From: Sphaerochaeta halotolerans
GTDB taxonomy: Bacteria; Spirochaetota; Spirochaetia; Sphaerochaetales; Sphaerochaetaceae
Assembly (NCBI RefSeq): GCF_003429665.1
Contig: NZ_QUWK01000015.1
Span: 1 to 51,311, forward strand
Length of the DNA: 51,311 nucleotides
Direction: 5' to 3'
Below, in pieces: positions 33,451 to 42,368 of the stretch; the first letter of the stretch is position 1, and every line of letters begins with the position of its first letter. A program made the translations under genes and the position numbers. The notes beneath the pieces are model-generated. The model saw only the letters and a program-made list of their open reading frames with translations. It had not been told where the DNA came from and did no database searches.

Positions 33451-34433
33451 GCCATCTCCTCCCAGTACTCACTACTCAAATGACGATACTCCTCCACAAG
33501 ATGTTGTATTTCCTTTTCCAGATCAGCTAACACTCTCAAGGACTCTATGGGTGGCTTTTTCTGTTTCAGGAGTAGATCTTGCAGCAGAATAAGATCATGC
33601 CACTTGCCCAAGATCTTCTCGAGGTCGTAGAGCTTCTCATCCCGTTTCACTGAGGCCATCTCGCTTACAGCAAGCAAGGACCGTACCCGTCGTCGTACCT
33701 TGTGCATGGCTTGTACATCCCTTGCAGAGTGTACAGTGTGCACAGCCTTGACCAACCGCCTGTGGGCTTTGGCTACCAAGACCTTTGGATGATACCCAGA
33801 AAAGGCAAATCTGTTCTCCTCCAAGAGTTCCTGGATATCTGAAGCAAAGGAGGAGGGATATGCTTTCTTCAGTGCTTTCAGGTGTTTTTTCACCTTCAGT
33901 TGTTTCTGTTCCTGTGTAAGACCTTTCTTTTCCAACAACTGGAGAAGCACTTGGTCATCGCGAACTTTCCCTGCAAGTTTCACCAGTTTCTTGAGCAACC
34001 GTTTCATATCGTTTCGCCTCTCCTTGGAAAGTGTTTTTCCGATAAGAGGAAGCATGAGACGGAGATTGCACAATGCTGTCCTGAATGCATGCAAGGATTC
34101 CCTGTCTCCCAAGGTTGAAGCATTCTCAGAAAGGATTGCAACCTGCCTCTCGCACCATCCAATGATGGGGCTGTTGCACATCTCCCTGAAAGCAGGTACT
34201 GCTAGCAGTCCTTCAAGCTGATCTTGGGTGTCGGAGAGTGGAAACAGTTCCAGACGCAACTCCTCGGGGAAGTATCGCACCTCCCCCACAGCCTGTTCGT
34301 CCAGAAACAGGGTACCCTCAAGCGGGCTCGATCCTTCCTTCCAGGCTATCCGGTAGGGGGAGAATGCCTGCTCCCAGCTTGCAGGAGTAGATTGGGTTTC
34401 AAGTAGCAGATAGTAGGGAGCGTTGTTATTCAT
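33447..34433 (-). CDS. CHAD-domain protein, predicted polyphosphate binder
   Basis: 328 residues. The first 110 or so have no clear motif; the rest is an all-helical CHAD domain rich in Lys, Arg and His, with its two half-repeats marked by LHAFRTALCNLRLM (near 124) and MHKVRRRVRSLL (near 243). CHAD domains bind polyphosphate through these basic and histidine residues and can localise to polyphosphate granules. It overlaps ppk upstream and parA downstream by 4 bp each (ATGA), so the three proteins should be made in step. No CYTH/triphosphate tunnel domain is fused, although many CHAD proteins have one. Confidence 0.88.
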   Translation of the reverse strand: MNNNAPYYLLLETQSTPASWEQAFSPYRIAWKEGSSPLEGTLFLDEQAVGEVRYFPEELRLELFPLSDTQDQLEGLLAVPAFREMCNSPIIGWCERQVAILSENASTLGDRESLHAFRTALCNLRLMLPLIGKTLSKERRNDMKRLLKKLVKLAGKVRDDQVLLQLLEKKGLTQEQKQLKVKKHLKALKKAYPSSFASDIQELLEENRFAFSGYHPKVLVAKAHRRLVKAVHTVHSARDVQAMHKVRRRVRSLLAVSEMASVKRDEKLYDLEKILGKWHDLILLQDLLLKQKKPPIESLRVLADLEKEIQHLVEEYRHLSSEYWEEMA

Positions 34434-36493
34434 AGATTTTCCTCCAACTGACTCTGATACCAGAGATATAGATCCCGTTGTGCGCGTTTCTCATTGGGTT
34501 CACCTAACTGTAAACGCTGATTGAAATTTTCTTCATGCAGGCTGAAGGAAGAAGCTGTATCATTCCAATGTGCCTGCAGGAACAATTCCAACTCTTCCTT
34601 GATCCTGTCATCAAAGATAGGGACCATGACCTCGATACGGGTATCAAGATTACGTTCCATCCAATCCGCAGACCCAATGAAATATAGTGGATTTCCCTTG
34701 TTGTGGAACTTGACCACCCGGGTATGCTCAAGATACCGGTCAATCAATGCCTTTCCCCTAACATTCTTCTGCTCTGGGTAGAGTGCCATGGAACAGATTC
34801 CCCTGATCATCAAGGTAATGGATACCCCACTATGTTCCGCCTTGCTCAGATGCTTGATCATTCCCTCATCAACAAGGTTGTTCAACTTGAGCGTTATTGC
34901 TGCAGGCCTGCCCTCCCTCGCTTCCTCCATCTCCTTCTTGATCAATGAGATGAAACGCTTTCGCGTATGGAATGGGGAGACAATAAGATGCTTGAACTTG
35001 ATATCTGCAAAACCACGGTCCAAAAGAGTGAACAGCAAGTCTATCTCTTGTGTAAGCTTAGTATTGGAAGTGAGCAGAAGATGGTCACTGTACTGACTTG
35101 CCGTCACCTCGTTGAAATTCCCTGTCCCAATGATTGCTATCTTCTTCTGCTTCTTTCCACTGTACCGGGTGATGAGACCAAGCTTGCTGTGCACCTTCAT
35201 CCCCTCAACGCCACTGATCAGCGTGATGTGGGGTTCACGGGTGAGAATCTCGGTCCAGTGCATGTTGATTTCCTCGTCAAACCGTGCTTGGAGTTCCAGG
35301 TACAGTACAATTTCCTTCCCATTTCTTGCCGCATTTCTCAGTGCGTTGATCACACTGGAGTTCTCTGGAACGCGGTAGAGCGTCATCTTGATCCCCTGGA
35401 CCGTCCTATCCAGAGCTGCTTCCCGCAACAGGTCTATGATGCAATCATAGCTTTGGTAGGGCAACGTCACCAAGTGATCCCTTTCATCTATCTGGTCAAG
35501 CAGACTTCGATTCTCCTTCAAAGTATGGTGGGGCAAGGGAGGTTGTTCCTCAAAATACAACTGGTCATTGCCTACCTTGGGGAAATGAAGCAAATCCCTT
35601 GCATTGTGGTACCTACCTCCTGGGATAATAATCCTACACTGTTTCAGCTGTGCATGTTCCATGATGTATTCAAGCATTGGCTTTGGCAACTCACGGTCAT
35701 AGACAAACCTAACCGGGTCCCCTTGACTGCGTTGCTTGATGGACGTGGAGAGTTTCTCATAAAGGCTCCTGGTGATCTCATCAGTCAGATCATATTCACC
35801 ATCACGGGTGATCTTTATGGTATAGGCATCATAACAGTCATAACTGAATGCCTTGAATATGTCCGCCAACTTGAATCGGATAATGTCCTCTAGAGCAATG
35901 AAGTGATGCCAGCCGCCTCTCGACGGCAGTTCCACATACCGCTGGATCAGATCACTGGGAACCTCGATCAAGGCATACCGGAAATCCTTCGGATCATGGC
36001 TGTGGTACATATGCACGGCAAGATAGAGCGTTACATGCTTGAGATAAGGAAATGGCAGCTTCGGATCGAGGAGAATGGGAAACAGCCGGTTTCTGAGTAT
36101 ATGACGAAAAAACCCCTCCAAAAATTGTTTCTGCTCATCGGAAAGTGTTGCTTCATCCACTATGGCTATATGATGTGTCCTGAGGGTTCTGAAGAGTTGC
36201 TCAACCACCCGATCCATTCGATCATTGAGTCGTTTCACTTCCTTGAGAATCTGTCTGATCAAGGTCTTGGGATTACCGCTCTCCTTGAGTTTGTAATGCT
36301 CGGGATCAAGAAGGGCACGATGAATCGATCCTACCCGTACCGCATAGAATTCATCCAGGTTGGAAGAGAATATCCCGATGAACTTCAATCGCTCCATCAG
36401 GGGAATATTCGGGTTTTCAGCACTCATCAAGACCCGTTCATTGAAACTCAGCCATCTCAGTTCGCGATTCACATAGACTTTTTTTGAACCCAT
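34430..36493 (-). CDS. ppk: Polyphosphate kinase 1
   Basis: 687 residues with the four-domain PPK1 layout. The N-terminal REL.WLSFNERVL and FSSNLDEFYAVRVGS are diagnostic; the first phospholipase-D-like domain carries the phosphorylated His in GMKVHSKLGLI and the second has KFHNKGNPLYFIGSADWM. It makes long-chain polyphosphate from ATP reversibly, at the inner membrane or on granules. GGAG lies 8 nt before the ATG. First gene of the ppk - CHAD - parA - pfkA operon, divergent from the M29 peptidases. No exopolyphosphatase (ppx) gene is adjacent, unlike in many ppk loci. Confidence 0.96.
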   Translation of the reverse strand: MGSKKVYVNRELRWLSFNERVLMSAENPNIPLMERLKFIGIFSSNLDEFYAVRVGSIHRALLDPEHYKLKESGNPKTLIRQILKEVKRLNDRMDRVVEQLFRTLRTHHIAIVDEATLSDEQKQFLEGFFRHILRNRLFPILLDPKLPFPYLKHVTLYLAVHMYHSHDPKDFRYALIEVPSDLIQRYVELPSRGGWHHFIALEDIIRFKLADIFKAFSYDCYDAYTIKITRDGEYDLTDEITRSLYEKLSTSIKQRSQGDPVRFVYDRELPKPMLEYIMEHAQLKQCRIIIPGGRYHNARDLLHFPKVGNDQLYFEEQPPLPHHTLKENRSLLDQIDERDHLVTLPYQSYDCIIDLLREAALDRTVQGIKMTLYRVPENSSVINALRNAARNGKEIVLYLELQARFDEEINMHWTEILTREPHITLISGVEGMKVHSKLGLITRYSGKKQKKIAIIGTGNFNEVTASQYSDHLLLTSNTKLTQEIDLLFTLLDRGFADIKFKHLIVSPFHTRKRFISLIKKEMEEAREGRPAAITLKLNNLVDEGMIKHLSKAEHSGVSITLMIRGICSMALYPEQKNVRGKALIDRYLEHTRVVKFHNKGNPLYFIGSADWMERNLDTRIEVMVPIFDDRIKEELELFLQAHWNDTASSFSLHEENFNQRLQLGEPNEKRAQRDLYLWYQSQLEENL

Positions 36494-36710
36494 CGATTTG
36501 CTCCACGCAGTTTCAGTTCTCTACAAAACCAGTATACGGGTCCCCTAGAAGGTCTGTCCACGAGGAATCATGAAAAAAGTGCTAAATATCTCTAATAATA
36601 TCAATTTTGTTCATCTTTGTTCTGTATAGGCTCTTTGCAAACCTTCTTCTCCCTAAGGGTATGTTCCTCTGGTATTTTTTGGTATATTGGAGGGCGTGAA
36701 CGGAGGATTC

Positions 36711-37910
36711 ATGGAAACATTGCTTACACGCTATGCACGACTTGTCATTGAAGTGCAACTAAAATTACAAGAAGGAGACAGCCTCTCCATAAACAGTGAG
36801 GCAAGCACCCTTGCCTTTGCCAGGCTCCTTGCACAAAAGGCTGTTATGGCCACCAGGCAGACGGCCACTATCGTACATACCAATCATGGGAAGGTGGTTG
36901 ACGTCATTCCCATTGAACCAGTTGAGAAGGAAATATTCCGCCCCCCTGTACAAGGAGCGGTGATGTGCCATATTGTAGACCTTGACGAGCACCCCTACCT
37001 AACCCCAACCAATCTCAGCACAGTAGCAAATGAGGTGTCTATCCTGGGGAAATATGGATTGCTTGCTGATCCCGTTTTCCTTGACCGGAGAATTGCTGTC
37101 CCTTGGGCGAATATTCCCTACCCAGGTCCACGTTGGGCCTTGCAATTGCTTGGTGCCCAGGCTAGCGAAGAGGATATGTGGAAACTTTTTACTGCTATCT
37201 ATCGCATCGAAGATGAGCATGCCTTCCGTTTCTGGGAAGAGCAAGGGAACCTTTTAGCATACAGAAAGCAGAAATTGAATAAACAAGGACGTTGCATGCT
37301 CCATATGGTCGGTGATGGTTGGCAACTGGAAGCTACCATGGCCAAGGATACCATCTGGGCTGGTGGCAGGCAAACCCTGGCAAATCAGCGTTCGTTTTTC
37401 TCTTCCTTGCCGGTTCAAGCACTCCATGCCGCTCTTGACGGGAAGAGTGCCAAAGGGACATTTACTTCTTCCAGACCCTTCTACGTACTTGGGCAGGAAG
37501 TAAAGGGAGCACAGTTCACCGTGGAAGAGGGATTGGTGACTGACTATACAGCCGAGACAGGAGGGGATGCACTGGATGCACTCTTTTCAGTGGATGACGA
37601 TGCAAAAAGGGTCAGTGAAATTGCACTGGCGGACCATGACACGGTTGAGAGCCACTCCCTGGGAAAATCGATTCATCCACACTTCGCCCGTGAAATGGCA
37701 AGTGTGATTATACTCGGAGGATTTTCCCTCGATAATCTTACCACACAACAGAATGAAGAGGATCTTGAGGAAAGTGCGCTCTGCACCTCTTTGGTAAGAG
37801 TGGCGATCCCAATCGGGGACAGCCACCTTTCGGTGACGATCCACAGTGAAGATGGGAAAGAAGTATCTGTAATGGAAGAAGGAATATTCACGGAGGAAGA
37901 ACTGGTATGA
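36711..37910 (+). CDS. M29-family aminopeptidase-like protein lacking most metal ligands
   Basis: 399 residues, a paralogue of the next gene with the same overall M29 (AmpS/PepS) layout. Compared with the next protein, the metal-binding glutamate motif NLPTEEIFT is SLPVQALHA (232-240), the His-Tyr motif HLALGEGY is SVIILGGF (331-338), and HVDFMVG is RVAIPIG (363-369); only the glutamate of VSEIAL (303) is kept. It is therefore probably not a peptidase but a regulatory or structural partner. CGGAGG lies 4 nt before the ATG at 36711; the frame is open to 36687. The stop overlaps the next start by 4 bp (ATGA). Confidence 0.85.
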   Translation: METLLTRYARLVIEVQLKLQEGDSLSINSEASTLAFARLLAQKAVMATRQTATIVHTNHGKVVDVIPIEPVEKEIFRPPVQGAVMCHIVDLDEHPYLTPTNLSTVANEVSILGKYGLLADPVFLDRRIAVPWANIPYPGPRWALQLLGAQASEEDMWKLFTAIYRIEDEHAFRFWEEQGNLLAYRKQKLNKQGRCMLHMVGDGWQLEATMAKDTIWAGGRQTLANQRSFFSSLPVQALHAALDGKSAKGTFTSSRPFYVLGQEVKGAQFTVEEGLVTDYTAETGGDALDALFSVDDDAKRVSEIALADHDTVESHSLGKSIHPHFAREMASVIILGGFSLDNLTTQQNEEDLEESALCTSLVRVAIPIGDSHLSVTIHSEDGKEVSVMEEGIFTEEELV

Positions 37911-39130
37911 ACCAACAAGAAATTGAACGATATGCTGACTTGATCATCCGTGGGGGAATCAACTTGCAAAGCGGAAAAGGGGTTGTCATCACCACAGGTC
38001 CGGGTACCTATTACTTTGCCAGGGAGCTGAGCAAGTCAGCCTACCGCCATGGCGCCAGCTATGTCCAGGTGATGCTTGATGACCTTGATGTCCTCGCATC
38101 ACGCTTGGAACATCAGGATGAAGACGCTTTGAAATTCAACCCCCATTTCCTCAAGGCATTCGACTACGAATTTGTCAGTGAAGGATGGTCCAATATCAGG
38201 ATCGACAGCACGGAAGAGCGGCTTGACCATGCTCCGCTCGATGGAAGGAAAAACCAGATCCTAGGAAAGGCCAAACGGCAGTTCAGTGAAGCAAAAACCA
38301 AGAAATTGATGCGTCACCAACTCCCCTGGTGTGTATGTGTTGCCCCCGGTCCGCTCTGGGCAAAACAAGTACTGGGAGATGGAGCGACCACCGATGACTT
38401 AATGAAGGTGCTGAAACCTATCTTGCTCCTCGATGCTGATGATCCGCTGCAGGCTTGGAAGGAAAAGGCATCGCTCTTGCAGAAACGCCAGGACTATCTC
38501 AATGAACTTGGGATCGACACCCTTCACTACCAGAGCAGCAAGAGTGATTTGACAATCGGCTTTACCGAGAGAGCCCGTTTTACTGGAGGCAGTGAGACGC
38601 TCCCCGATGGCAGGGCGTTTTTTGCCAATCTTCCTACTGAGGAGATTTTCACCACTCCTGACAATCTCCGCGCAGAGGGGTACATAACTACAACCAAACC
38701 AGTGGAGGTACTGAATACCACCACCGAGGAGGTCCGCTTTGTTTTCAAGGATGGAAAAGTGGTTGACTATCAGGCTAAGAAAGGACAGGATGCACTGGAC
38801 AAGTTCTTTGCCATCGATAAAGGTACCCGAAGACTTGGAGAAGTCGCCTTGGTTGATGAGACCAGCCCCATTGCGAAGAGCAATCTTATTTTCAACTCAA
38901 TCCTGCTTGACGAAAATGCCTCTTGCCACCTTGCCCTTGGAGAGGGGTACCCCACGGCACTGAAAGATGGTGCATCCTTGGATACCAAGGAACAACTGCA
39001 AGAAGCACACTGCAATACCAGCTTGATGCATGTTGACTTCATGGTGGGCTCCCAGGACATGAAAATAACCGCCCATACTCGTGATGGGCGACAGATAGTA
39101 ATCATGGAAGATGGGGTGTTTACCTTCTAG
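37907..39130 (+). CDS. M29-family metallo-aminopeptidase
   Basis: 407 residues, thermophilic-aminopeptidase (M29, AmpS/PepS) family, which removes N-terminal residues using two metal ions. All expected ligands are visible: Glu in NLPTEEIFTTP (245-246), Glu312 in RLGEVALV, His341 and Tyr348 in HLALGEGY, His375 and Asp377 in HVDFMVG. The enzymes are homodimers in known cases. It is coupled to the degenerate upstream paralogue. Its last 4 bp overlap the end of coaX on the other strand. Confidence 0.92.
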   Translation: MNQQEIERYADLIIRGGINLQSGKGVVITTGPGTYYFARELSKSAYRHGASYVQVMLDDLDVLASRLEHQDEDALKFNPHFLKAFDYEFVSEGWSNIRIDSTEERLDHAPLDGRKNQILGKAKRQFSEAKTKKLMRHQLPWCVCVAPGPLWAKQVLGDGATTDDLMKVLKPILLLDADDPLQAWKEKASLLQKRQDYLNELGIDTLHYQSSKSDLTIGFTERARFTGGSETLPDGRAFFANLPTEEIFTTPDNLRAEGYITTTKPVEVLNTTTEEVRFVFKDGKVVDYQAKKGQDALDKFFAIDKGTRRLGEVALVDETSPIAKSNLIFNSILLDENASCHLALGEGYPTALKDGASLDTKEQLQEAHCNTSLMHVDFMVGSQDMKITAHTRDGRQIVIMEDGVFTF

Positions 39131-39888
39131 TTGAGCTCCTGGATGAGCTTGAGTCCATCCATGGTATGCATGGAGGAAATCTGATTGATCCGCTCGATGA
39201 GCGGGGCAATGGTCCTGCTCAGGCCACCGGTTGCAATGACGTAGACCTCTTTGCCAATTTCCTGCTCCACGCGTTCAACCATGGTCTTAACCATGCCAGC
39301 GTAACCAAACATGATTCCGCTCCTGATTGAGTCCTGGCTGTTCCTGCCAAGGACGGAGGGAGGAATTTTCAATTCTACCTGGGGAAGCTGGGCGGTATTC
39401 CCAAAGAGGGCGTTCACCGCAGTAACCAGACCGGGGGCTATGGAAACTCCCAGCACAGAACCATCGCTGTCCACCGTCGCCAGGGTGAGTGCAGTTCCAA
39501 AGTCAACAACCACCACCGCATGCCCTGGACATGAGAAGTGTGCTTGGGCAAGGTTTGCCAACAAGTCAGTTCCCAGTTCGGCAGGTATGGTCTCCTTCTT
39601 CAGCCCGCTGTTCACCGTATGGTCGACCATCAAGGGTTGAACATCAAACAACCTAATGATATTTTTCTGCATTGACCTGGTCAGGTTGGGTACAACCGAG
39701 CTGATTACAGCACGGTTGATATCATGCTTATAGACCTGGGAATGACTCAACAGGCTCTCCAGAACTACAAAATACTCATCACTGGTCTTTCCTTGGTCGC
39801 TGTAAATCCTGTATGAGTGTATCCAGTTCTGCCCATCATGGACAGCAATCACGATATTCGTATTCCCAACATCTACAGCAAGCAGCAT
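39127..39888 (-). CDS. coaX: Type III pantothenate kinase
   Basis: 253 residues of the acetate/sugar-kinase-like fold: MLLAVDVGNTNIVIAVHDG (phosphate-binding start), GTDLLANLAQA, VVVDFGTALTLATV with the catalytic Asp, and VYVIATGGLS. It starts coenzyme A synthesis; type III enzymes do not respond to CoA feedback and need a monovalent cation. It follows the ABC-F gene by 9 nt. Confidence 0.95.
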   Translation of the reverse strand: MLLAVDVGNTNIVIAVHDGQNWIHSYRIYSDQGKTSDEYFVVLESLLSHSQVYKHDINRAVISSVVPNLTRSMQKNIIRLFDVQPLMVDHTVNSGLKKETIPAELGTDLLANLAQAHFSCPGHAVVVVDFGTALTLATVDSDGSVLGVSIAPGLVTAVNALFGNTAQLPQVELKIPPSVLGRNSQDSIRSGIMFGYAGMVKTMVERVEQEIGKEVYVIATGGLSRTIAPLIERINQISSMHTMDGLKLIQELN

Positions 39889-39897
39889 AAGACCTCC

Positions 39898-41535
39898 TTA
39901 TAAAGCCATGGCGTGATGGGAACCACTATACATCTCATCACGCAACACCTTGATGGATTCGTCATTGAAATAATCCTCGAATCCGATCAACCTGTCAATG
40001 ACACCTGACGGAGTGAACTCGATGATACGGTTTGCAATCGATTCAACAAACTGATGGTCATGGCTGTTGAAGAGCAGGACGCCACTGAATTCAATCAAAC
40101 CATCATTGAGGGCTGTGATAGCCTCCAAGTCGAGATGGCTTGTCGGTTCATCCAGAATTATGCAATTTGCCTGCTCCAGCATTATACGGGCAAGTACAAC
40201 GCGGACCTTCTCCCCTCCACTGAGGACTGTACAATCCTTCAGTGCTTCATCACCACTGAAAAGCATTCTACCGAGGAAGGAGCGGATGTAGGTGTCGTCC
40301 TTGTCACTGCTGTACGTTCTGAGCCAATCGGTTATGGATATATGCTCATTAAAAAGGTGGGCGTTGTTTTTGGGGAAGTAAGAGAGACTCGTGGTGACTC
40401 CCCACTCATACGTACCTTCATCAGGTTCCATGTTTCCACTGAGAATCTCAAACAGAATGGTTTTAGCATAGTGGTTAGGACCGACAAAAGCTACTTTGTC
40501 ATTTTTATTGAGTACCATGCTGAAGTTGTCCAATACCTTCTCTCCCTCAATGGTCTTGGTCAGTCCTTTGACCTCAAGTATCTTCTTGCCTACCTCCCTC
40601 TCCGGTTTGAATGCCACATAGGGGAATCGTCTGCTGGACGGCTTGATATCGTCAATGGTAAGTTTATCGATCAACTTCTTGCGGCTAGTAGCCTGTTTTG
40701 CCTTTGCCACGTTGCTGCTGAATCGTTGGATGAACTCTTTCAACTCAGAAATCTTTTCTTCCCTGCGTTTCTTCTGATCCTTCATCTGCTTTGCAGCGAG
40801 CTGGCTTGAGAGGTACCAGAAATCATAGTTGCCGACATAGAGCTGAATCTTTCCAAAGTCAATGTCTGCTATATGGGTACACACTGTATTCAAGAAGTGC
40901 CGGTCATGGCTTACGACGATGACGGTATTGTCAAAATTGGAGAGGAAATCTTCTAGCCAATGGATGGATTCTAGGTCAAGGTGGTTGGTGGGCTCATCAA
41001 GCAACAGGATGTCCGGATTACCGAAAAGAGCCTGAGCAAGGAGAACACGGACCTTGATGTTGTCTTCCACGTCCGCCATCATCTTCTGCTGCATCTCAGT
41101 GTTGATGCCGAGCCCGTCAAGCATCTGTGCTGCCTGGGCTTCAGCTTCCCATCCACCAAGATCGGCGAATTCCCCTTCGAGCTCTGCAGCCCTGAGACCA
41201 TCTTCCTCGGTGAAATCTTCCTTCGCATAGAGGGTATCACGCTCCTTCATGATTGAGTAAAGCTGTTCGTACCCCATGATGACGGTTTCAAGCACGGAAT
41301 AGTCATTGAAGGCAAAGTGATCCTGCCTGAGGACGGCCATTCGCTGGCCGGGGGAGATGATGACTTCACCACTATCGGCTTCAATCTCACCACTGAGAAT
41401 TTTCAGGAAGGTGGATTTCCCTGCCCCGTTTGCTCCAATCACCCCATAACAGTTTCCTGGGGTGAATTTTATGTTGACTTCCTTGAAGAGTACTTGTGTA
41501 CCGTAGGATAGACCGATGTTTGCAACTGTAATCAT
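39898..41535 (-). CDS. ABC-F family ATPase (YbiT-like)
   Basis: 545 residues with two ABC domains and no membrane segment, so an ABC-F translation factor or antibiotic-resistance-type protein acting on the ribosome. Domain 1 has a canonical Walker A GANGAGKST (near 34) but no LSGG signature (VEDNIKVRVLLAQAL), as in YbiT. Domain 2 has LSGGEKVRVVLARIM and LDEPTSHLDLEA, but its Walker A is GPNHYAKT, missing the glycines. Both departures look like subfamily traits rather than decay. The ATG at 41535 is chosen over an open frame to 41580 that runs into a terminator; AGGAACC precedes it. Confidence 0.9.
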   Translation of the reverse strand: MITVANIGLSYGTQVLFKEVNIKFTPGNCYGVIGANGAGKSTFLKILSGEIEADSGEVIISPGQRMAVLRQDHFAFNDYSVLETVIMGYEQLYSIMKERDTLYAKEDFTEEDGLRAAELEGEFADLGGWEAEAQAAQMLDGLGINTEMQQKMMADVEDNIKVRVLLAQALFGNPDILLLDEPTNHLDLESIHWLEDFLSNFDNTVIVVSHDRHFLNTVCTHIADIDFGKIQLYVGNYDFWYLSSQLAAKQMKDQKKRREEKISELKEFIQRFSSNVAKAKQATSRKKLIDKLTIDDIKPSSRRFPYVAFKPEREVGKKILEVKGLTKTIEGEKVLDNFSMVLNKNDKVAFVGPNHYAKTILFEILSGNMEPDEGTYEWGVTTSLSYFPKNNAHLFNEHISITDWLRTYSSDKDDTYIRSFLGRMLFSGDEALKDCTVLSGGEKVRVVLARIMLEQANCIILDEPTSHLDLEAITALNDGLIEFSGVLLFNSHDHQFVESIANRIIEFTPSGVIDRLIGFEDYFNDESIKVLRDEMYSGSHHAMAL

Positions 41536-41558
41536 ATAATTTGTGGTTCCTCTTACAT

Positions 41559-41587
41559 AGTATCCGAAAAAAAAGAGCAACCTGCAA
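41559..41587 (-). promoter_or_regulatory. Candidate promoter of the ABC-F gene inside the tRNA terminator
   Basis: On the minus strand TTGCAG (41587-41582), a 17-bp spacer that contains the terminator T tract, and GATACT (41564-41559), 23 nt before the ATG. The -35 box is formed by the loop and stem of the terminator hairpin. Confidence 0.35.
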
Positions 41588-41594
41588 GGCTGCC
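41567..41594 (-). terminator. Terminator after tRNA-Gln/tRNA-Glu
   Basis: On the minus strand an 8-bp stem GGCAGCCT/AGGTTGCT (with two G-T pairs) and a TGC loop, followed by C and eight T (41574-41567). Confidence 0.7.
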
Positions 41595-41610
41595 CCTTCC
41601 ATATAAACTA

Positions 41611-41682
41611 TAGTTCCTAGGGGAATCGAACCCCTATTTAGAGACTGAGAATCTCCTGTCCTAACCATTAGACGAAGGAACC
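41611..41682 (-). tRNA. tRNA-Glu (anticodon CTC)
   Basis: Folds as a cloverleaf: acceptor GGTTCCT/AGGAACT with a G-T first pair, D arm GTCT..GGAC, anticodon stem GGAGA/TCTCT with loop TTCTCAG, and T arm GGGG-TTCGATT-CCCC. CCA is not encoded. It lies 5 nt downstream of tRNA-Gln in one transcript. Confidence 0.93.
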
Positions 41683-41687
41683 GGTAC

Positions 41688-41758
41688 CTGGGATGGAGGG
41701 ATTCGAACCCCCAAAGGCAGAACCAGAATCTGCAGTGTTACCATTACACTACATCCCA
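41688..41758 (-). tRNA. tRNA-Gln (anticodon CTG)
   Basis: Acceptor TGGGATG/CATCCCA is perfect; anticodon stem GCAGA/TCTGC with loop TTCTGGT; T arm GGGGG-TTCGAAT-CCCTC. CCA is not encoded. First gene of the tRNA-Gln/tRNA-Glu pair. Confidence 0.94.
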
Positions 41759-41776
41759 ATGTCAAAATCCTGTGGT

Positions 41777-41805
41777 AGAATACGGAAATGCGTATACTTT
41801 GTCAA
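41777..41805 (-). promoter_or_regulatory. Promoter of the tRNA-Gln/tRNA-Glu pair
   Basis: On the minus strand TTGACA (41805-41800), a 17-bp spacer and TATTCT (41782-41777), about 18 nt before tRNA-Gln. Confidence 0.7.
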
Positions 41806-41825
41806 GTACATGCAGGAATTTATCC

Positions 41826-42359
41826 CTACTCCCCATGATAGACCTGCAAGACGTCCACAGGATGTCCTTCCAAGTTTTTTTCATAGTCAAGGAACGGTAA
41901 ACCAATGACCCCCAGGAACCCTTCAACATGGGCTCCATGCTCCTTGAACATGGCAGCCGCCGCCTGCAGAGTACCCCCGGTTGCAATCAAATCATCAACA
42001 AGCAGCACATTGGTTCCCGGTACAATATCAACTTCCTGGACACATACCATATCTGAGCCATACTCAAGATCAAAGCGCTTCTTATACGTCTTGTTAGGCA
42101 ATTTCCCTGGTTTCCTGACAAGAATCAGAGGAAGAGAAAGCCGTTCGGCCAAGGGAGCCGCAAACACAAATCCACGTGCTTCAATCGCAGCTATAGCATC
42201 AATATTTCTTCCTCTACTGAGTGCTTCAAGGCGATCGATACAGTAGCGAAACGCCTCCGGTACTGCTAGAATACCGGTAATGTCATAGTACAAGACTCCC
42301 TGTTTCGGAAAATCGGGAACCTTTCTGATTACACTGTCCAGATCATAGTTAGTGTCCAT
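41826..42359 (-). CDS. apt: Adenine phosphoribosyltransferase
   Basis: 177 residues. The PRPP-binding motif VLLVDDLIATGGTLQAA is in the second half and AIEARGFVFAAPLA near residue 60; the N-terminal VPDFPKQGVLYYDIT is typical. It salvages adenine to AMP. GAGGG lies 6 nt before the ATG. It follows tsaD by 9 nt. Confidence 0.95.
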   Translation of the reverse strand: MDTNYDLDSVIRKVPDFPKQGVLYYDITGILAVPEAFRYCIDRLEALSRGRNIDAIAAIEARGFVFAAPLAERLSLPLILVRKPGKLPNKTYKKRFDLEYGSDMVCVQEVDIVPGTNVLLVDDLIATGGTLQAAAAMFKEHGAHVEGFLGVIGLPFLDYEKNLEGHPVDVLQVYHGE

Positions 42360-42368
42360 AGAACCCTC

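Noticed and set aside
34967-35893. Plus-strand open frame of 308 codons
   Set aside because: Antisense shadow of ppk; no recognisable protein features.
40054-40809. Plus-strand open frame of 251 codons
   Set aside because: Antisense shadow of the ABC-F gene.
39898-41535. Broken Walker A (GPNHYAKT) in the second ABC domain as a sign of decay
   Set aside because: ABC-F proteins of this subgroup commonly show similar AKT-type loops, and the domain keeps its LSGG and Walker B, so it looks like a family trait.
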